DNA of 64,000 nucleotides, taken from the NCBI GenBank assembly GCA_048262255.1, contig JBLXFH010000002.1, positions 62,001 to 126,000 on the forward strand. The letters are read 5' to 3'. A program made the position numbers and the translations under genes. The notes beneath the pieces were generated by a model. That model did no database searches. It saw only the letters and a list, made by a program, of their open reading frames with translations, and was not told where the DNA came from. Of this stretch, positions 1 through 9,396 are shown piece by piece (within the stretch, counting starts at the first letter, position 1; each line of letters starts with the position of its first letter). The stretch is from JABMNT01 sp048262255 (GTDB lineage: Bacteria > Pseudomonadota > Alphaproteobacteria > Rhodospirillales > Casp-alpha2).

Positions 1-159
1 ACACGCCCCGAACAGAAAACCCTAAAGTCGGTGCTTCACAAACTACCTCAGGAAATCATGGATGCCCGGTTAAGCGGTGCCACCTTGATCATCGTCGGGC
101 GCGTCGTCGAACTGTCTGAAGAACTCGCCTGGTTCACCCCGCCGACGTCAGCGGTTTAA
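1..159 (+). CDS. C-terminus of uroporphyrinogen-III C-methyltransferase (partial)
   Basis: Open from the first base and ending at TAA 157-159, so 52 C-terminal residues are visible. The stretch ATLIIVGRVVELSEELAWF matches the conserved tail of SUMT-type methyltransferases (CobA / CysG C-terminal domain), which add two methyl groups to uroporphyrinogen III on the way to siroheme or cobalamin. The catalytic and SAM-binding parts lie outside the window, so CobA and CysG cannot be told apart. It converges on the next gene with a 4-base overlap. Confidence 0.7.
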   Translation, partial: TRPEQKTLKSVLHKLPQEIMDARLSGATLIIVGRVVELSEELAWFTPPTSAV

Positions 160-3100
160 AGATCACGCCCCAGAGCCCGCGCCAGCAGCATATAAACCTT
201 GCCCACATCGGATGACAGGAAAGTCTGCGATAGAGCGCTGCCCTGATCGCGTTTGCCAGCCTCGGTCAAAAGCGTTTCAAACTCCTGCAGATAGCGACTG
301 ACATAATCCCTGAATTCCATATCATTTTGATATTTATCCCGGATGACCGTCAATTTGGCTTTCTCGCGGAAGCCAAGCATCTTGCGGACGAAGACACCGC
401 GCTCACCTTTGTTGAATCGCCGCCAGTCATCTTCGGTCACCGTTGTTTCCAGAACCCGGTTCATATCGACGGCCAGAGACTGCAGGCGTTCGGAAATAAA
501 CGCCGATTGGTGCATAAAGTTATCCAGCCCGACTTCGCTGCGACGCTGCTTCAATGTTTCAATCAGAGCTTTCGCCTCGTTTGACACTTCACGCATTTCG
601 CTGGTCCGACGCTCCAGCATCTGGGTCGCTTCGCTGGCCCGCTCAACCACCTGCCCCGTCGTTTCATTCAAGGCATTGGAATGTGTACGCACCTGCTGAT
701 CCCATGCGGCAACCTTGTTCATCGCCGCATCGGTTGTCGTCGTCAATTCCGTTGATCGGCGGCTTAGCGCACCCCCCAGCTGCTCAAGGCCCTGCTCCGC
801 CTGCTGATAGGTTGTCGACAGGCTATAAAGCTGGCGGCGAAGGCCTTCGCTCAACGACTCAATTTGCGTTACAACACCCTCCGCATTGGTCCCCGCTTCA
901 AAGGCCTGATTGCGGAAGGTCTCTGTTATTTTCGACAGTTTTGTCGCATTGCTTTCAACCGTTACCGCCGCCTCACCAGCGCGCTGGCTGATCGCTTCTC
1001 CGACCCGTGACAAACGTGCGATAGACTTGTCTGCCGAAGCCCCCAAAACTTCCGCCTGATGGCCCAGCGTTGTTCCGACCTCCTCAAACTCGACGATCGC
1101 CTTGGCAGAAACACCCGAAAGTTCCTGATAATTTTTGCGCAAGTCATTGCCGACTTCCTTCAGGTTGTGAATAGAACGTGTCGACATCAGGTCCAGTTCG
1201 TCGTATTGCCCGCGCAACGATGATGCGACCTGTTCAACTCCATTGGAAAGCCCCCGCGACGCACTTGAGACTTCGTCGGAATGCCGGCTCAGGGCGTCCG
1301 TGACCAGTGTAATCAGTTGCGCCGCCTGATCAGCGCTTTCCGACAGTTCATGGGAACGTTCATGTAGGCTGTCGCTGGTTTTTGCCAGATTAGCAACAGC
1401 GTCTGAGGAAACCGTCGCCAGTTCCGTCGCTTCCTGGTGCAGAGAGTCGGAAAAGGCCTGAACATGGGTAGAAGCCGCATTGTAAGCGGTTGTCAAATCC
1501 TGCGAACTACGATGCAACAGATTACCAACGTCATCAAACCGGTCACGGGCCTGATCAAGAGACGATTCCAGTTCGCCAATATGTCCTTTCAGGGATTGAG
1601 CAATGCCTTCCAGATTTGAAGCCGCCCGCGATGATGCCGATGTTGCGCTGTCCACATGCACTTTCATCGACATGGAGACTTCGGACATACGGTCAATCGC
1701 TGTGTCAGAAACCTCGACGACATGACCTTGAGTGGACGACGAAAGCTCCAGCATTTTTTCTGCGGCTTTTTCCGCCGTATTGACCATCCGGTTTTGCGCC
1801 GTCACCGTCAGTTCGGAAATTTTCGCTGCGGCATTATCGACCGTATAGGTCACGTGATCGGATCCCGCCTGTAAATCAAGAGTAACCTTATCGATCCGAT
1901 CTACGGCACCATCCGTAACCGTATCCAGGCCGTGCGCTGTCGCTTTCAGACGGTCACCTGCCTCACCCAGCCGCAACGCAGACCGCTCGGTCAGATCATC
2001 CAGTTCCATGGAGCGGATTTTATAAAGGTCACCAATCATATCCATTTGTTCGCGGGCCCGGTCAGACGCTGACTTCAGTTCACCGGCCTGCCCCATCATC
2101 ACTTCCGTAACCAACGACAGCAATTGAGTGACCCGATCCGCACCTTCTGACAGGTTTTCCGTATTGGCGTTAAAGAGATCACGCGCCACACCAATATCAC
2201 CAACGGCGGATTTACTGGCACCCGACAAGGCAACCGTGCTGCTTCGCAAAACATCGGTTATTTGCCGGACTTTACCAGCAGCCGCATCCGATGACGTCAT
2301 CAATTCGGTCAACGTATCCTGAATTTCATCGTTCACCGCATGAAGCCGTTGCTCCGAACGAACAGTCTGGTTATCGAGTTCATCTGCGCGCTCTCGCAAT
2401 GCAGCCCCCGCATTGACCATCATGGTGGCAGCCCGCGATGACAATTCCGACAGATGGCTCGCCCGCATATCCAGAACCCGGGCCACTTGCTCAACCCGGT
2501 CAACCGCCTGCGCCGACACCACATCCAGTGTTACCGATTGCGCCTCCACCGTTTCACCAAGATCCTTGAGACGCATGGTTGTGCCTTCAGAGATCACGCC
2601 CAGTTGGTCCAGTTGTCCGCGGAACTGGCCAACGATCTCAGATGTCCGTGCCGATGTACGCGCAATTTCATCGTTTGCCTGGGTCAATGCGTGCTGAGCC
2701 GAACCAACGTCGGCAACCCCTTTCTCGCTGGACAACGACAACTGCTGCGCTTTTTCAGACAAGGTATCCGATATGGTCCCTATTTGTGTCGCCGCCAGTG
2801 CAGAAGCCTGGGACAAATCACCGGAACGGGCTTTAAGAGAGTCGCCGGATGCATTTATGCGAAGTACGCTTTGATTGGCGATCCGCGCCAGGGAATCCGC
2901 TTTTTCGGTAATCAGATTGCCCACGTCAGCAATATCGCTGCGTGCGGCGCCGGCCGCTTCATTGAGGCCCGCGCTACGGGCGTCCAGTTCCTCACCCGCC
3001 CGCTCAACCTGCTTTAAAACCTGTTCGGCAATAGCATCCAGAGCATCGGAACTGGCGCGCAGGTTGTCGCCAACGGCTTCCGCCTTAGCTTCGGTTTCGT

Positions 3101-4445
3101 TGGCAAGTTTCGCCATGTCCTCTGCCTGCTCGCGAAACTCTTTTCTGACACCTTTGACCTGCTCAGCCACCTTGCCAGAAGTGGCATCCATATCCTGTGC
3201 CTGGACCCTGAACAAAGCTCCCATCTCCCTGACCCGGGCTGTCACCTGATCTGAAGTATCGATCAGCGTATGAGACTGATTGTTCATATCGGCTTCAATA
3301 CGAGCCGATTTCTGAGCGACAAGCTCCGCCGTTTTGGTCAGCAGATCACTTTGACGGCCCAGCGCCTCACCCATTTGCGCGGTCTGGCCAGCTGCACGTT
3401 CCGTATGTTCGGACATATCCCGGGTATGTGCAGCGACCGTTTCTGACCCGTTCAGAATCAGCGATACCGCAGCTTCCGTACTTTCTGATATTTCATCAAT
3501 ATTCCCGCGCAGATGGGCGCCTGCCGCTTCCAGCCGGGAAGCCGCCCGCTCGGCAACGCTATCGAGCTCATTGGTGCTCCCCGTCAGAAGGTCCGCCGTT
3601 GCCGTCGCCCGTTTTTCAACGCCGTCCGCCGTCGATTTCAACTCTTCAGTCCGCTGTGCAAGGATTTGCGTAATTCCTTCAGCGCGGGTCGAAGCGCGTT
3701 CAGCTGACGCCGACAATTCGCGTGACCGCAACTCCATCAGATCACCCGTATCGCGGGCCTGCGTAATGGCTTCGCCGGAAACGGCCTGCAAGTCTTCCGT
3801 TTGTCTGCGCAAGGCATCAGCAACCGCATGAGCCCGCAAATCCGCATCTTCCGAAACCTGTGACAGTTCGACCGTGCGTTGGCGGATCAGTCCGGTTACC
3901 GCCTCTCCGCGCCGTGCCGCATCTTCCGATGCCTTGGTCAGATCCCGCGCCTGTCGGCGCATGATATCGGTGATTTCATTGAGCCGGGACTGTGCCCGAT
4001 CCGACGGATAGATCAGGCGGCGCAAGTGCCAACGTAACATCTCGGTTTCCTGACGCAGATGCTGGCCACGTTCAAAAAACGCGACAACCATCCACAGCAG
4101 TGCCAGCGGTGTCAGGGTTCCGGCAGCAAGCCCGCCAATTTCATGAGGCAATAAACTGCTGACGTTTTCCCAGCCAAGGCCGCGGTCGATGAATTTGATC
4201 GATCCGGCAATCCAGGCAAAGGAAAGTGCCAGCCCCAGCAAGCTCGCGAGCCTGTATTTTAGGTAAAATGGCGGCTGCCAATCGTCATAATCTTCCGTTT
4301 CTTTGTGGCCAAGTCCATCCGTGGCACCGCCAAATTCCGAGGAGCGCGCTGGCTCCAGGAGGTGATCGGGAACGACAGCTCCCAGAGAATCGGCAATCGC
4401 TTGCGCATTTCCCTTTGCTGCATTGCCAGAATTGATCTCAGCCAT
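156..4445 (-). CDS. giant membrane-anchored coiled-coil repeat protein (TipN/GPR-like)
   Basis: 1429 residues. A short acidic cytoplasmic N-terminus is followed by two membrane spans (about residues 66-86 and 104-124). Residues 154-1293 are then an uninterrupted helical array of 46 repeats, 43 of exactly 25 residues. A conserved 136-residue C-terminal domain ends in LSSDVGKVYMLLARALGRDL. The start is ATG with GAGGG 5 bases upstream. Architecture (two N-terminal spans, very long coil, apolipoprotein-like composition) resembles Caulobacter TipN and Agrobacterium Growth Pole Ring protein, both cell-pole organisers; that assignment is inference from architecture. It is monocistronic, with a 12-bp palindrome in the upstream region. 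Alternatives are a generic cell-envelope tether or a chemoreceptor-like scaffold, but no methyl-accepting hairpin motif is visible. Confidence 0.75.
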   Translation of the reverse strand: MAEINSGNAAKGNAQAIADSLGAVVPDHLLEPARSSEFGGATDGLGHKETEDYDDWQPPFYLKYRLASLLGLALSFAWIAGSIKFIDRGLGWENVSSLLPHEIGGLAAGTLTPLALLWMVVAFFERGQHLRQETEMLRWHLRRLIYPSDRAQSRLNEITDIMRRQARDLTKASEDAARRGEAVTGLIRQRTVELSQVSEDADLRAHAVADALRRQTEDLQAVSGEAITQARDTGDLMELRSRELSASAERASTRAEGITQILAQRTEELKSTADGVEKRATATADLLTGSTNELDSVAERAASRLEAAGAHLRGNIDEISESTEAAVSLILNGSETVAAHTRDMSEHTERAAGQTAQMGEALGRQSDLLTKTAELVAQKSARIEADMNNQSHTLIDTSDQVTARVREMGALFRVQAQDMDATSGKVAEQVKGVRKEFREQAEDMAKLANETEAKAEAVGDNLRASSDALDAIAEQVLKQVERAGEELDARSAGLNEAAGAARSDIADVGNLITEKADSLARIANQSVLRINASGDSLKARSGDLSQASALAATQIGTISDTLSEKAQQLSLSSEKGVADVGSAQHALTQANDEIARTSARTSEIVGQFRGQLDQLGVISEGTTMRLKDLGETVEAQSVTLDVVSAQAVDRVEQVARVLDMRASHLSELSSRAATMMVNAGAALRERADELDNQTVRSEQRLHAVNDEIQDTLTELMTSSDAAAGKVRQITDVLRSSTVALSGASKSAVGDIGVARDLFNANTENLSEGADRVTQLLSLVTEVMMGQAGELKSASDRAREQMDMIGDLYKIRSMELDDLTERSALRLGEAGDRLKATAHGLDTVTDGAVDRIDKVTLDLQAGSDHVTYTVDNAAAKISELTVTAQNRMVNTAEKAAEKMLELSSSTQGHVVEVSDTAIDRMSEVSMSMKVHVDSATSASSRAASNLEGIAQSLKGHIGELESSLDQARDRFDDVGNLLHRSSQDLTTAYNAASTHVQAFSDSLHQEATELATVSSDAVANLAKTSDSLHERSHELSESADQAAQLITLVTDALSRHSDEVSSASRGLSNGVEQVASSLRGQYDELDLMSTRSIHNLKEVGNDLRKNYQELSGVSAKAIVEFEEVGTTLGHQAEVLGASADKSIARLSRVGEAISQRAGEAAVTVESNATKLSKITETFRNQAFEAGTNAEGVVTQIESLSEGLRRQLYSLSTTYQQAEQGLEQLGGALSRRSTELTTTTDAAMNKVAAWDQQVRTHSNALNETTGQVVERASEATQMLERRTSEMREVSNEAKALIETLKQRRSEVGLDNFMHQSAFISERLQSLAVDMNRVLETTVTEDDWRRFNKGERGVFVRKMLGFREKAKLTVIRDKYQNDMEFRDYVSRYLQEFETLLTEAGKRDQGSALSQTFLSSDVGKVYMLLARALGRDL
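567..3986 (-). repeat. 46 tandem 25-residue (75-bp) coding repeats
   Basis: Aligning the translated product by hand gives 46 consecutive units over residues 154-1293: 43 of 25 residues, two of 22 (units 30 and 31) and one of 21 (unit 19). Typical unit positions are R/K/Q at 1, aliphatic at 2, V/I/A at 5, L at 9, E/D at 15, L at 16, S/A at 20 and A/V at 23. A 3-4-3-4-3-4-4 spacing of core residues fits 25, equal to two heptads plus one hendecad. The units are well diverged, so this is an old duplication rather than a recent DNA satellite. Confidence 0.85.
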
Positions 4446-4549
4446 GGCACCCTCAACAGTTCACGATGATTAAACCAGAGCATCATCATACACCCCTATA
4501 TGTTGGGCGTAAATGAACAGATAAGCCGACATATAGATATTTCTGGGGA

Positions 4550-4561
4550 TAACCTAGGTTA
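4550..4561. repeat. 12-bp perfect palindrome upstream of the coiled-coil gene
   Basis: TAACCTAGGTTA is its own reverse complement and lies about 105 bases upstream of the start at 4445, in the 161-base gap that must carry that gene's promoter. It could be a dimeric operator. No regulator family is assigned. Confidence 0.3.
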
Positions 4562-4606
4562 GCACATCCGATATTCAACCGGAAACGGCGTTTCCCGCGT
4601 TAAGCC

Positions 4607-7600
4607 TTAAGAATTCACCTCGTTGATTTTCCGGACAATCCGCTCAGCTGCATCGCCATCCCGCAAATCGCCAAACAGAATGTCGCGATATTGACGGCGT
4701 TTGTCCTGGTGCTGTAGGGGGTTATCAAGCGCTTCGTCGACAGCCGCCGCCAGTTGGCTGACGTCACTGAGTTCATGGCCTACGTCACGCCACGCCCATT
4801 CCGGGCCGTCAGCATCAAAAAACACGACGTCTTTTGACTTGTTTGGATTGGACAACAACACAATGGGACGGTCCAGTGTCAGATACTGAAAGACCACACC
4901 GGAAGCATCCGAAATCATCATATCCGATGCCTGCATTGCGGCACTGATATCGGCTTCCGGATCATCCATAAGATAGACGTCCGGGTCCGTTGCCGAGAGT
5001 TTTTGCCAGGAGGACCGAATATCCGAAGGCTGTTCGCAAAAATTCGGATGAGGCTTGATGAGAATGCAGATATCGGTGCGCTCTCCGCGGATCAGGGACA
5101 CGAGATTTTCACCCAGCATTGCGGCGGACGTCATTGACGGCGTGAATGTCGGCGCATAGAGCACCACTTTCTTATCGATCGGCAAGTCGAACGGCAGTGA
5201 ACGCCCCTGCTTTTTAAACAAGGCGTCATTCCCCACATAACCCGTCACCCAAAGCCGTTCCTGTTTCAGCCCGCCCATATCCATGAACTGCTTTTTTACC
5301 GCCTCACTGGAAACACAGATATAATCACCCGGCTTCGGAATCCGGGTGAAGTAGTTTTTCACAGCCATAGAATTCCGGGTCTGGATATAGGTGGCTTTCG
5401 GTATGGATGCCCTGAGCACCTCGGCCTGCCCATCGCACACAATGACCACATCCGGATCAAACTCGATCAGCTCGCGCCCATCTCCCGTTATCAATGGCCA
5501 GTGCTCTTCGCTCAGAGCGTCAAAAAGCCCCCGCAACAAGGGGAAATGGAACCGCCGATTGATATGAATACCGACGCGCTTAGCCGTCTTCAAATGGCTC
5601 AGGTTCTTGCGCCCCCGGGTTTCGGTCCGCAAACTCAGATAGGCAGCCCGTGCGAACACATTGCTCGGGTCAATCTCCAACGCCTGGTCGATGGCAATCC
5701 GTGCTTCGCTTGCACGCCCCAGGGATTTGCGGGCCAGTGCAATATGGGTCAGGGCATCAGAGCGTTGCGGACTGAGTTTCAGGGCGGCCTGCAAATGCGG
5801 GATGGCCTTGTTTGCCGCCCCGGCACGGCGATAACCAGCACCTAGCAAATAGCGCGACTCCACATCATCCGCATCCAGCGCGACGGCATCTTCCAGCATT
5901 TCCAGCGCCGCGCGTTCATCACCCAGCAAAAATAGAACCTTGCCGAGACTGCGCCGCGCAGCAAGATGCGTTCTGTCTTGATCGACCGCACGCTGCAGAC
6001 AGCGGGCCGCATCCGGCAACTTTTGTACAGCTGCCAGAAGTTCACCAAACTGGAAGTTCGCCTCCACATGATCCGGGTCCGTACGCAGGGCTTTTTCAAA
6101 ATATTCCGCCCCCGCTTCAATGGCGCCACGCGACCGTGCCGCCAAACCCAGATCAACCAACGACTGCGCTTCCGTCTTCGCTGGCGCCGGACCGGAAAAG
6201 GCGGTTTTGGCACTGGCCGTTGGTTCCGAAAGAGCGACCAACCCGAGCTTTGCCAGCCAGGCCAGCGTCCGGGGCAGGCGAAAGCGCACGCCCTCGTCAA
6301 GGGGTTCGGCAAGGGCAATCACCGAACATGCCCCTTTATCACTCAAAACTCCGGCCACACGGTGGATATCCTCATCAGAAAGCATCGCGCTTTGCGCATA
6401 ATCGTTCATCGTCGAGGCCCGCATTTCAGCCAGCCGCACCTTGAAATCAACGGGCAGTCCATCTCGTCCCGGTGACGTCAACGTGACGACAGCATCACCA
6501 TTGATTGTTCCCGAAGGATAGCTCTGGAACAGGGCGAAAGGATCATCGCGGAGCGGATGGGCGGGACGGCCCTGTACCGGTGCGCCCGATTCCACGCTGC
6601 GGGACCGGATATTGGCAAGTTCCCGCCACAAATCCTGATAGGCATTGATCACGACCTGCCAGTCATAGGTCTCGCGTGCCCGTTTGCGTCCCGCCTCGCC
6701 AAGCCGACGACGCAAGGCCGGATCGACGGCCAGCGCGCTATAGGCATCGGCGGCGGCCCCCACGTCAACTGCTGTCGCCTGTGAAACCACGCCGGAATAC
6801 TGGTTATAGGAGCGGCTCCGCATTTCCTCGGTTAAACTGCCCTCAATTTGCAGGCTCAGGTCGGACCCGGAGTCCGGCAAAGGCAACCAGGTGGGAATCA
6901 GGATGCCATCAGTGCCATGGCGCACCGTATCGCGGTAACCATCCCAATTGCTGGCAACGACCGGCAATCCGGCAGCCATTGCCTCAATCGGGGTAAGCCC
7001 GAAACTCTCCTGAATATTATCCGACAGGGAGGTAAAAATATCCGCAGCAAACCAAACCCTTTCACTGACCCCCTGGTCCCGGCCATCCAGAAAAATCGCA
7101 TTGACACCCGGGCAATAGCGGCGCGCTCCCTCACGAAACTCCTGCTCAACGCCATCATTGGCGAACCGTCCGGCCTGTAACAGGTGAATACGCTTGCCGG
7201 TCCGTTTCGCCGCTTCTTCCAGCCCCAGATACATCGGCAGGGGATGGGCCTTCGCATGAAAGCTCATGCGTCCAAAATAAAGCACCGCAATATCGTCATC
7301 GCCGATACCAAGCCCGCGGCGGATGGCCATTCGGGCCTCTTCAGCCTGCGGCGTTGCAGCGTAGCGGGCGGTATCAACCCCTAAGGGAATAATCGGCATC
7401 TGCACTTCCGGCTTGAACCGGCCACCGGAACGGCGGCCCAGATAGTCGGCCCAATTGTCCAACAACCGCTGCAAGGTCGACTTGACGGCTTGCGACGTAC
7501 AAATAAGGGCATCCCAGGACTGAACGGGCGATGTCAGCAACTGGCCGATGTCCTCCATAACCGTATCCGAAGCGATGGTGTGGTTCAGCCCGCATAAGGA

Positions 7601-7957
7601 ATAGGAACGGGCATGGGCGCTAATGCGCCGTCGCCACGCATACATGGACATTCCCGGTTGCGGGATCATCAGGGTTTTGGGGGCTTCCGGCGATTGTCCC
7701 ATCTGGCCAACCGGAACATTTATGCATTCGCGATCCAGCGCTCCAAAAGCCGAGGCGCGTTGGGCGAAGTCTTCCGCATGGCCGTCTTCCAGGCACTGGC
7801 AATAAAAGGCATCAACGCCGGAATGACGAACAAAACCTTTAAAAAACCCTTCCCCCGCCGCGTGCCGCCCCATCAGCGCTTCGCGGTCGGTATCGACGGC
7901 ATCCGGGTGATGCAGCAAAACCGCATTTTCACGTTTTGATTTCGTGCTGTCCGCCAT
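4607..7957 (-). CDS. three-module glycosyltransferase: GT4 - TPR - CDP-glycerol-transferase-like
   Basis: 1116 residues. Residues about 80-440 form a GT-B fold group 1 (GT4) glycosyltransferase, with a nucleotide-sugar-binding E-x7-E motif at E317 and E325 (ESFGLTPIEAMAAGLPVVAS). Residues about 610-800 hold roughly five TPR units. Residues about 800-1116 resemble the CDP-glycerol:polyglycerophosphate glycerophosphotransferase/capsule-transferase family (YAPTFTP, LIKPHPNF, ISDASGVVFQYL). It is likely cytoplasmic or peripheral and builds a surface polysaccharide or modifies a protein; the acceptor is unknown. It sits 34 bases after the SDR gene, so the two are probably cotranscribed. Three modules in one chain are unusual. 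Confidence 0.8.
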   Translation of the reverse strand: MADSTKSKRENAVLLHHPDAVDTDREALMGRHAAGEGFFKGFVRHSGVDAFYCQCLEDGHAEDFAQRASAFGALDRECINVPVGQMGQSPEAPKTLMIPQPGMSMYAWRRRISAHARSYSLCGLNHTIASDTVMEDIGQLLTSPVQSWDALICTSQAVKSTLQRLLDNWADYLGRRSGGRFKPEVQMPIIPLGVDTARYAATPQAEEARMAIRRGLGIGDDDIAVLYFGRMSFHAKAHPLPMYLGLEEAAKRTGKRIHLLQAGRFANDGVEQEFREGARRYCPGVNAIFLDGRDQGVSERVWFAADIFTSLSDNIQESFGLTPIEAMAAGLPVVASNWDGYRDTVRHGTDGILIPTWLPLPDSGSDLSLQIEGSLTEEMRSRSYNQYSGVVSQATAVDVGAAADAYSALAVDPALRRRLGEAGRKRARETYDWQVVINAYQDLWRELANIRSRSVESGAPVQGRPAHPLRDDPFALFQSYPSGTINGDAVVTLTSPGRDGLPVDFKVRLAEMRASTMNDYAQSAMLSDEDIHRVAGVLSDKGACSVIALAEPLDEGVRFRLPRTLAWLAKLGLVALSEPTASAKTAFSGPAPAKTEAQSLVDLGLAARSRGAIEAGAEYFEKALRTDPDHVEANFQFGELLAAVQKLPDAARCLQRAVDQDRTHLAARRSLGKVLFLLGDERAALEMLEDAVALDADDVESRYLLGAGYRRAGAANKAIPHLQAALKLSPQRSDALTHIALARKSLGRASEARIAIDQALEIDPSNVFARAAYLSLRTETRGRKNLSHLKTAKRVGIHINRRFHFPLLRGLFDALSEEHWPLITGDGRELIEFDPDVVIVCDGQAEVLRASIPKATYIQTRNSMAVKNYFTRIPKPGDYICVSSEAVKKQFMDMGGLKQERLWVTGYVGNDALFKKQGRSLPFDLPIDKKVVLYAPTFTPSMTSAAMLGENLVSLIRGERTDICILIKPHPNFCEQPSDIRSSWQKLSATDPDVYLMDDPEADISAAMQASDMMISDASGVVFQYLTLDRPIVLLSNPNKSKDVVFFDADGPEWAWRDVGHELSDVSQLAAAVDEALDNPLQHQDKRRQYRDILFGDLRDGDAAERIVRKINEVNS

Positions 7958-7991
7958 TCAAATAGTCTTCATACCGTGCCGGCCTGGGGGG

Positions 7992-8732
7992 TCAATAAAT
8001 ATGCTGCCCGCCGGTGACCCAGACTTCGGTCCCCGTTACATAGCGCGAATCATCAGAACAAAGATAATAGATGGCCCCGGCAACATCCTTTGCAGTCCCC
8101 ATCCGTTCAAGCGGGATGCGGGGGATCAGAACCTCATATTCGGGTTGCACCATATCGGTTTCAATTTCACCGGGGGCAACCGCATTAACCCGCACATCGA
8201 GCGCTGCAAATTCCTGCGCCATTTCGCGCGTTAAGGCCGACAGCGCCGCTTTCGATATGGAATAGGCGGAACCGGCAAAAGGATGGATTTTATGCCCGGC
8301 AATGGAGGTGATGTTGACAATCCCCCCCTGTCCCCGATGCAATGCAGCGGCAAAACCGCGCGACAATTTGAGCGGCGCATAGAGGTTCAGATCGAAAACA
8401 TCGCGCCAGGCGTCAATTTCCCCGTTCAGACAGCCCAACCGTTCCTTGTAACTCGATTTCGGCGACATGCCGGCATTGTTGACCAGCCCGTGCAGTGGGG
8501 CGTCGCCCAGCGCTTCGTTGGCCTTTTCAACAAAATTCGCAATGCTGTCTGCATTGGCGAGGTCTGTGGCAATGTGGACGGTCCAGTTTTTATCGCGTCC
8601 ACACTCTGGCGGTGCTTCCTCTCGCGAGCAGGTGATGATCTGCCAGCCGCGCTCCAGAAAAAGCCGCGCCGTCGCATGACCGATCCCGCGGCTGGCGCCT
8701 GTGATAATGACAGTTTTTCTGTTTTCTTCCAT
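7992..8732 (-). CDS. short-chain dehydrogenase/reductase (classical SDR)
   Basis: 246 residues, the usual length for a classical SDR. The N-terminal Rossmann motif TGASRGIG binds NAD(P), the NNAG motif is present, and the catalytic YxxxK appears in SAYSISKAALSAL. The C-terminus has the VTGTEVWVTGGQ-type ending seen in FabG-like enzymes. The substrate cannot be predicted. Position immediately upstream of the glycosyltransferase, on the same strand, suggests a role in making a nucleotide-sugar or carbohydrate precursor; this is inferred from context only. Confidence 0.85.
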   Translation of the reverse strand: MEENRKTVIITGASRGIGHATARLFLERGWQIITCSREEAPPECGRDKNWTVHIATDLANADSIANFVEKANEALGDAPLHGLVNNAGMSPKSSYKERLGCLNGEIDAWRDVFDLNLYAPLKLSRGFAAALHRGQGGIVNITSIAGHKIHPFAGSAYSISKAALSALTREMAQEFAALDVRVNAVAPGEIETDMVQPEYEVLIPRIPLERMGTAKDVAGAIYYLCSDDSRYVTGTEVWVTGGQHIY

Positions 8733-8808
8733 GTAAAGGACGTTAAAAGAATATGCTGTCTGACACCAGCAGCGATGGAATTAATGTGATATCGGATACG
8801 GTTAGGCC

Positions 8809-9396
8809 ATGTGCGCGCGCTTTGAACTCAATCAGCAACCCGGTGACCTGGCCACCCGATTCGGGTTGGAAGATTCCCCACCGGCCATAAACATGCCGGT
8901 GATCCGGCCGACGGATCATACCCTAATCATCAAGCCAGGAGGGAAAGCCGTTCTCTGCGGCTGGGGATTTGACGTTTCCTGGGATAATAAACCCCTGATC
9001 AACGCCCGCGCCGAAAGTCTCTCGGAAAAGAAAACCTTCGCCCCGCTACTCGAACAGCGGTGTCTTGTCCCGGCGACCGGTTATTTTGAATGGCGCAAGC
9101 TGGAGGGTGTAAAATACAAGAACACCATTTATCCCAGTGACAAGGCAGTCTTTTCCATGGCCGGGCTTATCGATGGCGATCGGTTTACCATCATCACCTG
9201 CCCACCCAGCCCGGAGATCGCCCACATCCACAACCGCATGCCGGTCATTCTAACACCGCAAGGAGAAGCTAGCTGGCTCAACCCCGCCGAAACCTTTACC
9301 TCCGTCCGCCATCATCTGGTCCCCTATGATCAGGCACCGATGATCGCCGTAGAAGAAACCCCGCCGCCGCCGCGCCAGGCAGACCTCTTTTCATAA
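8809..9396 (+). CDS. yedK: SRAP/HMCES-type abasic-site processing protein
   Basis: 195 residues starting MCARF. Cys2 becomes N-terminal after methionine removal and is the residue that forms the thiazolidine crosslink to abasic sites in single-stranded DNA in this family. Other family landmarks are visible: NARAES (the catalytic glutamate region), GYFEWR, and HNRMPVIL with the conserved histidine. It protects abasic sites in ssDNA from breakage during replication. It is transcribed divergently from the SDR gene across a 76-base gap. No LexA box was recognised there. Confidence 0.9.
   Translation: MCARFELNQQPGDLATRFGLEDSPPAINMPVIRPTDHTLIIKPGGKAVLCGWGFDVSWDNKPLINARAESLSEKKTFAPLLEQRCLVPATGYFEWRKLEGVKYKNTIYPSDKAVFSMAGLIDGDRFTIITCPPSPEIAHIHNRMPVILTPQGEASWLNPAETFTSVRHHLVPYDQAPMIAVEETPPPPRQADLFS

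Noticed and set aside
156..4445. Possible chemoreceptor assignment for the coiled-coil protein
   Set aside because: No ligand-binding domain, HAMP domain or conserved receptor hairpin tip is visible; the 25-residue repeat differs from the receptor heptad pattern.
4581..4595. GGAAACG-G-CGTTTCC inverted repeat just after the glycosyltransferase stop, considered as a terminator
   Set aside because: The central base leaves no loop, the realistic stem is 5 bp, and no T-run follows on the minus strand.
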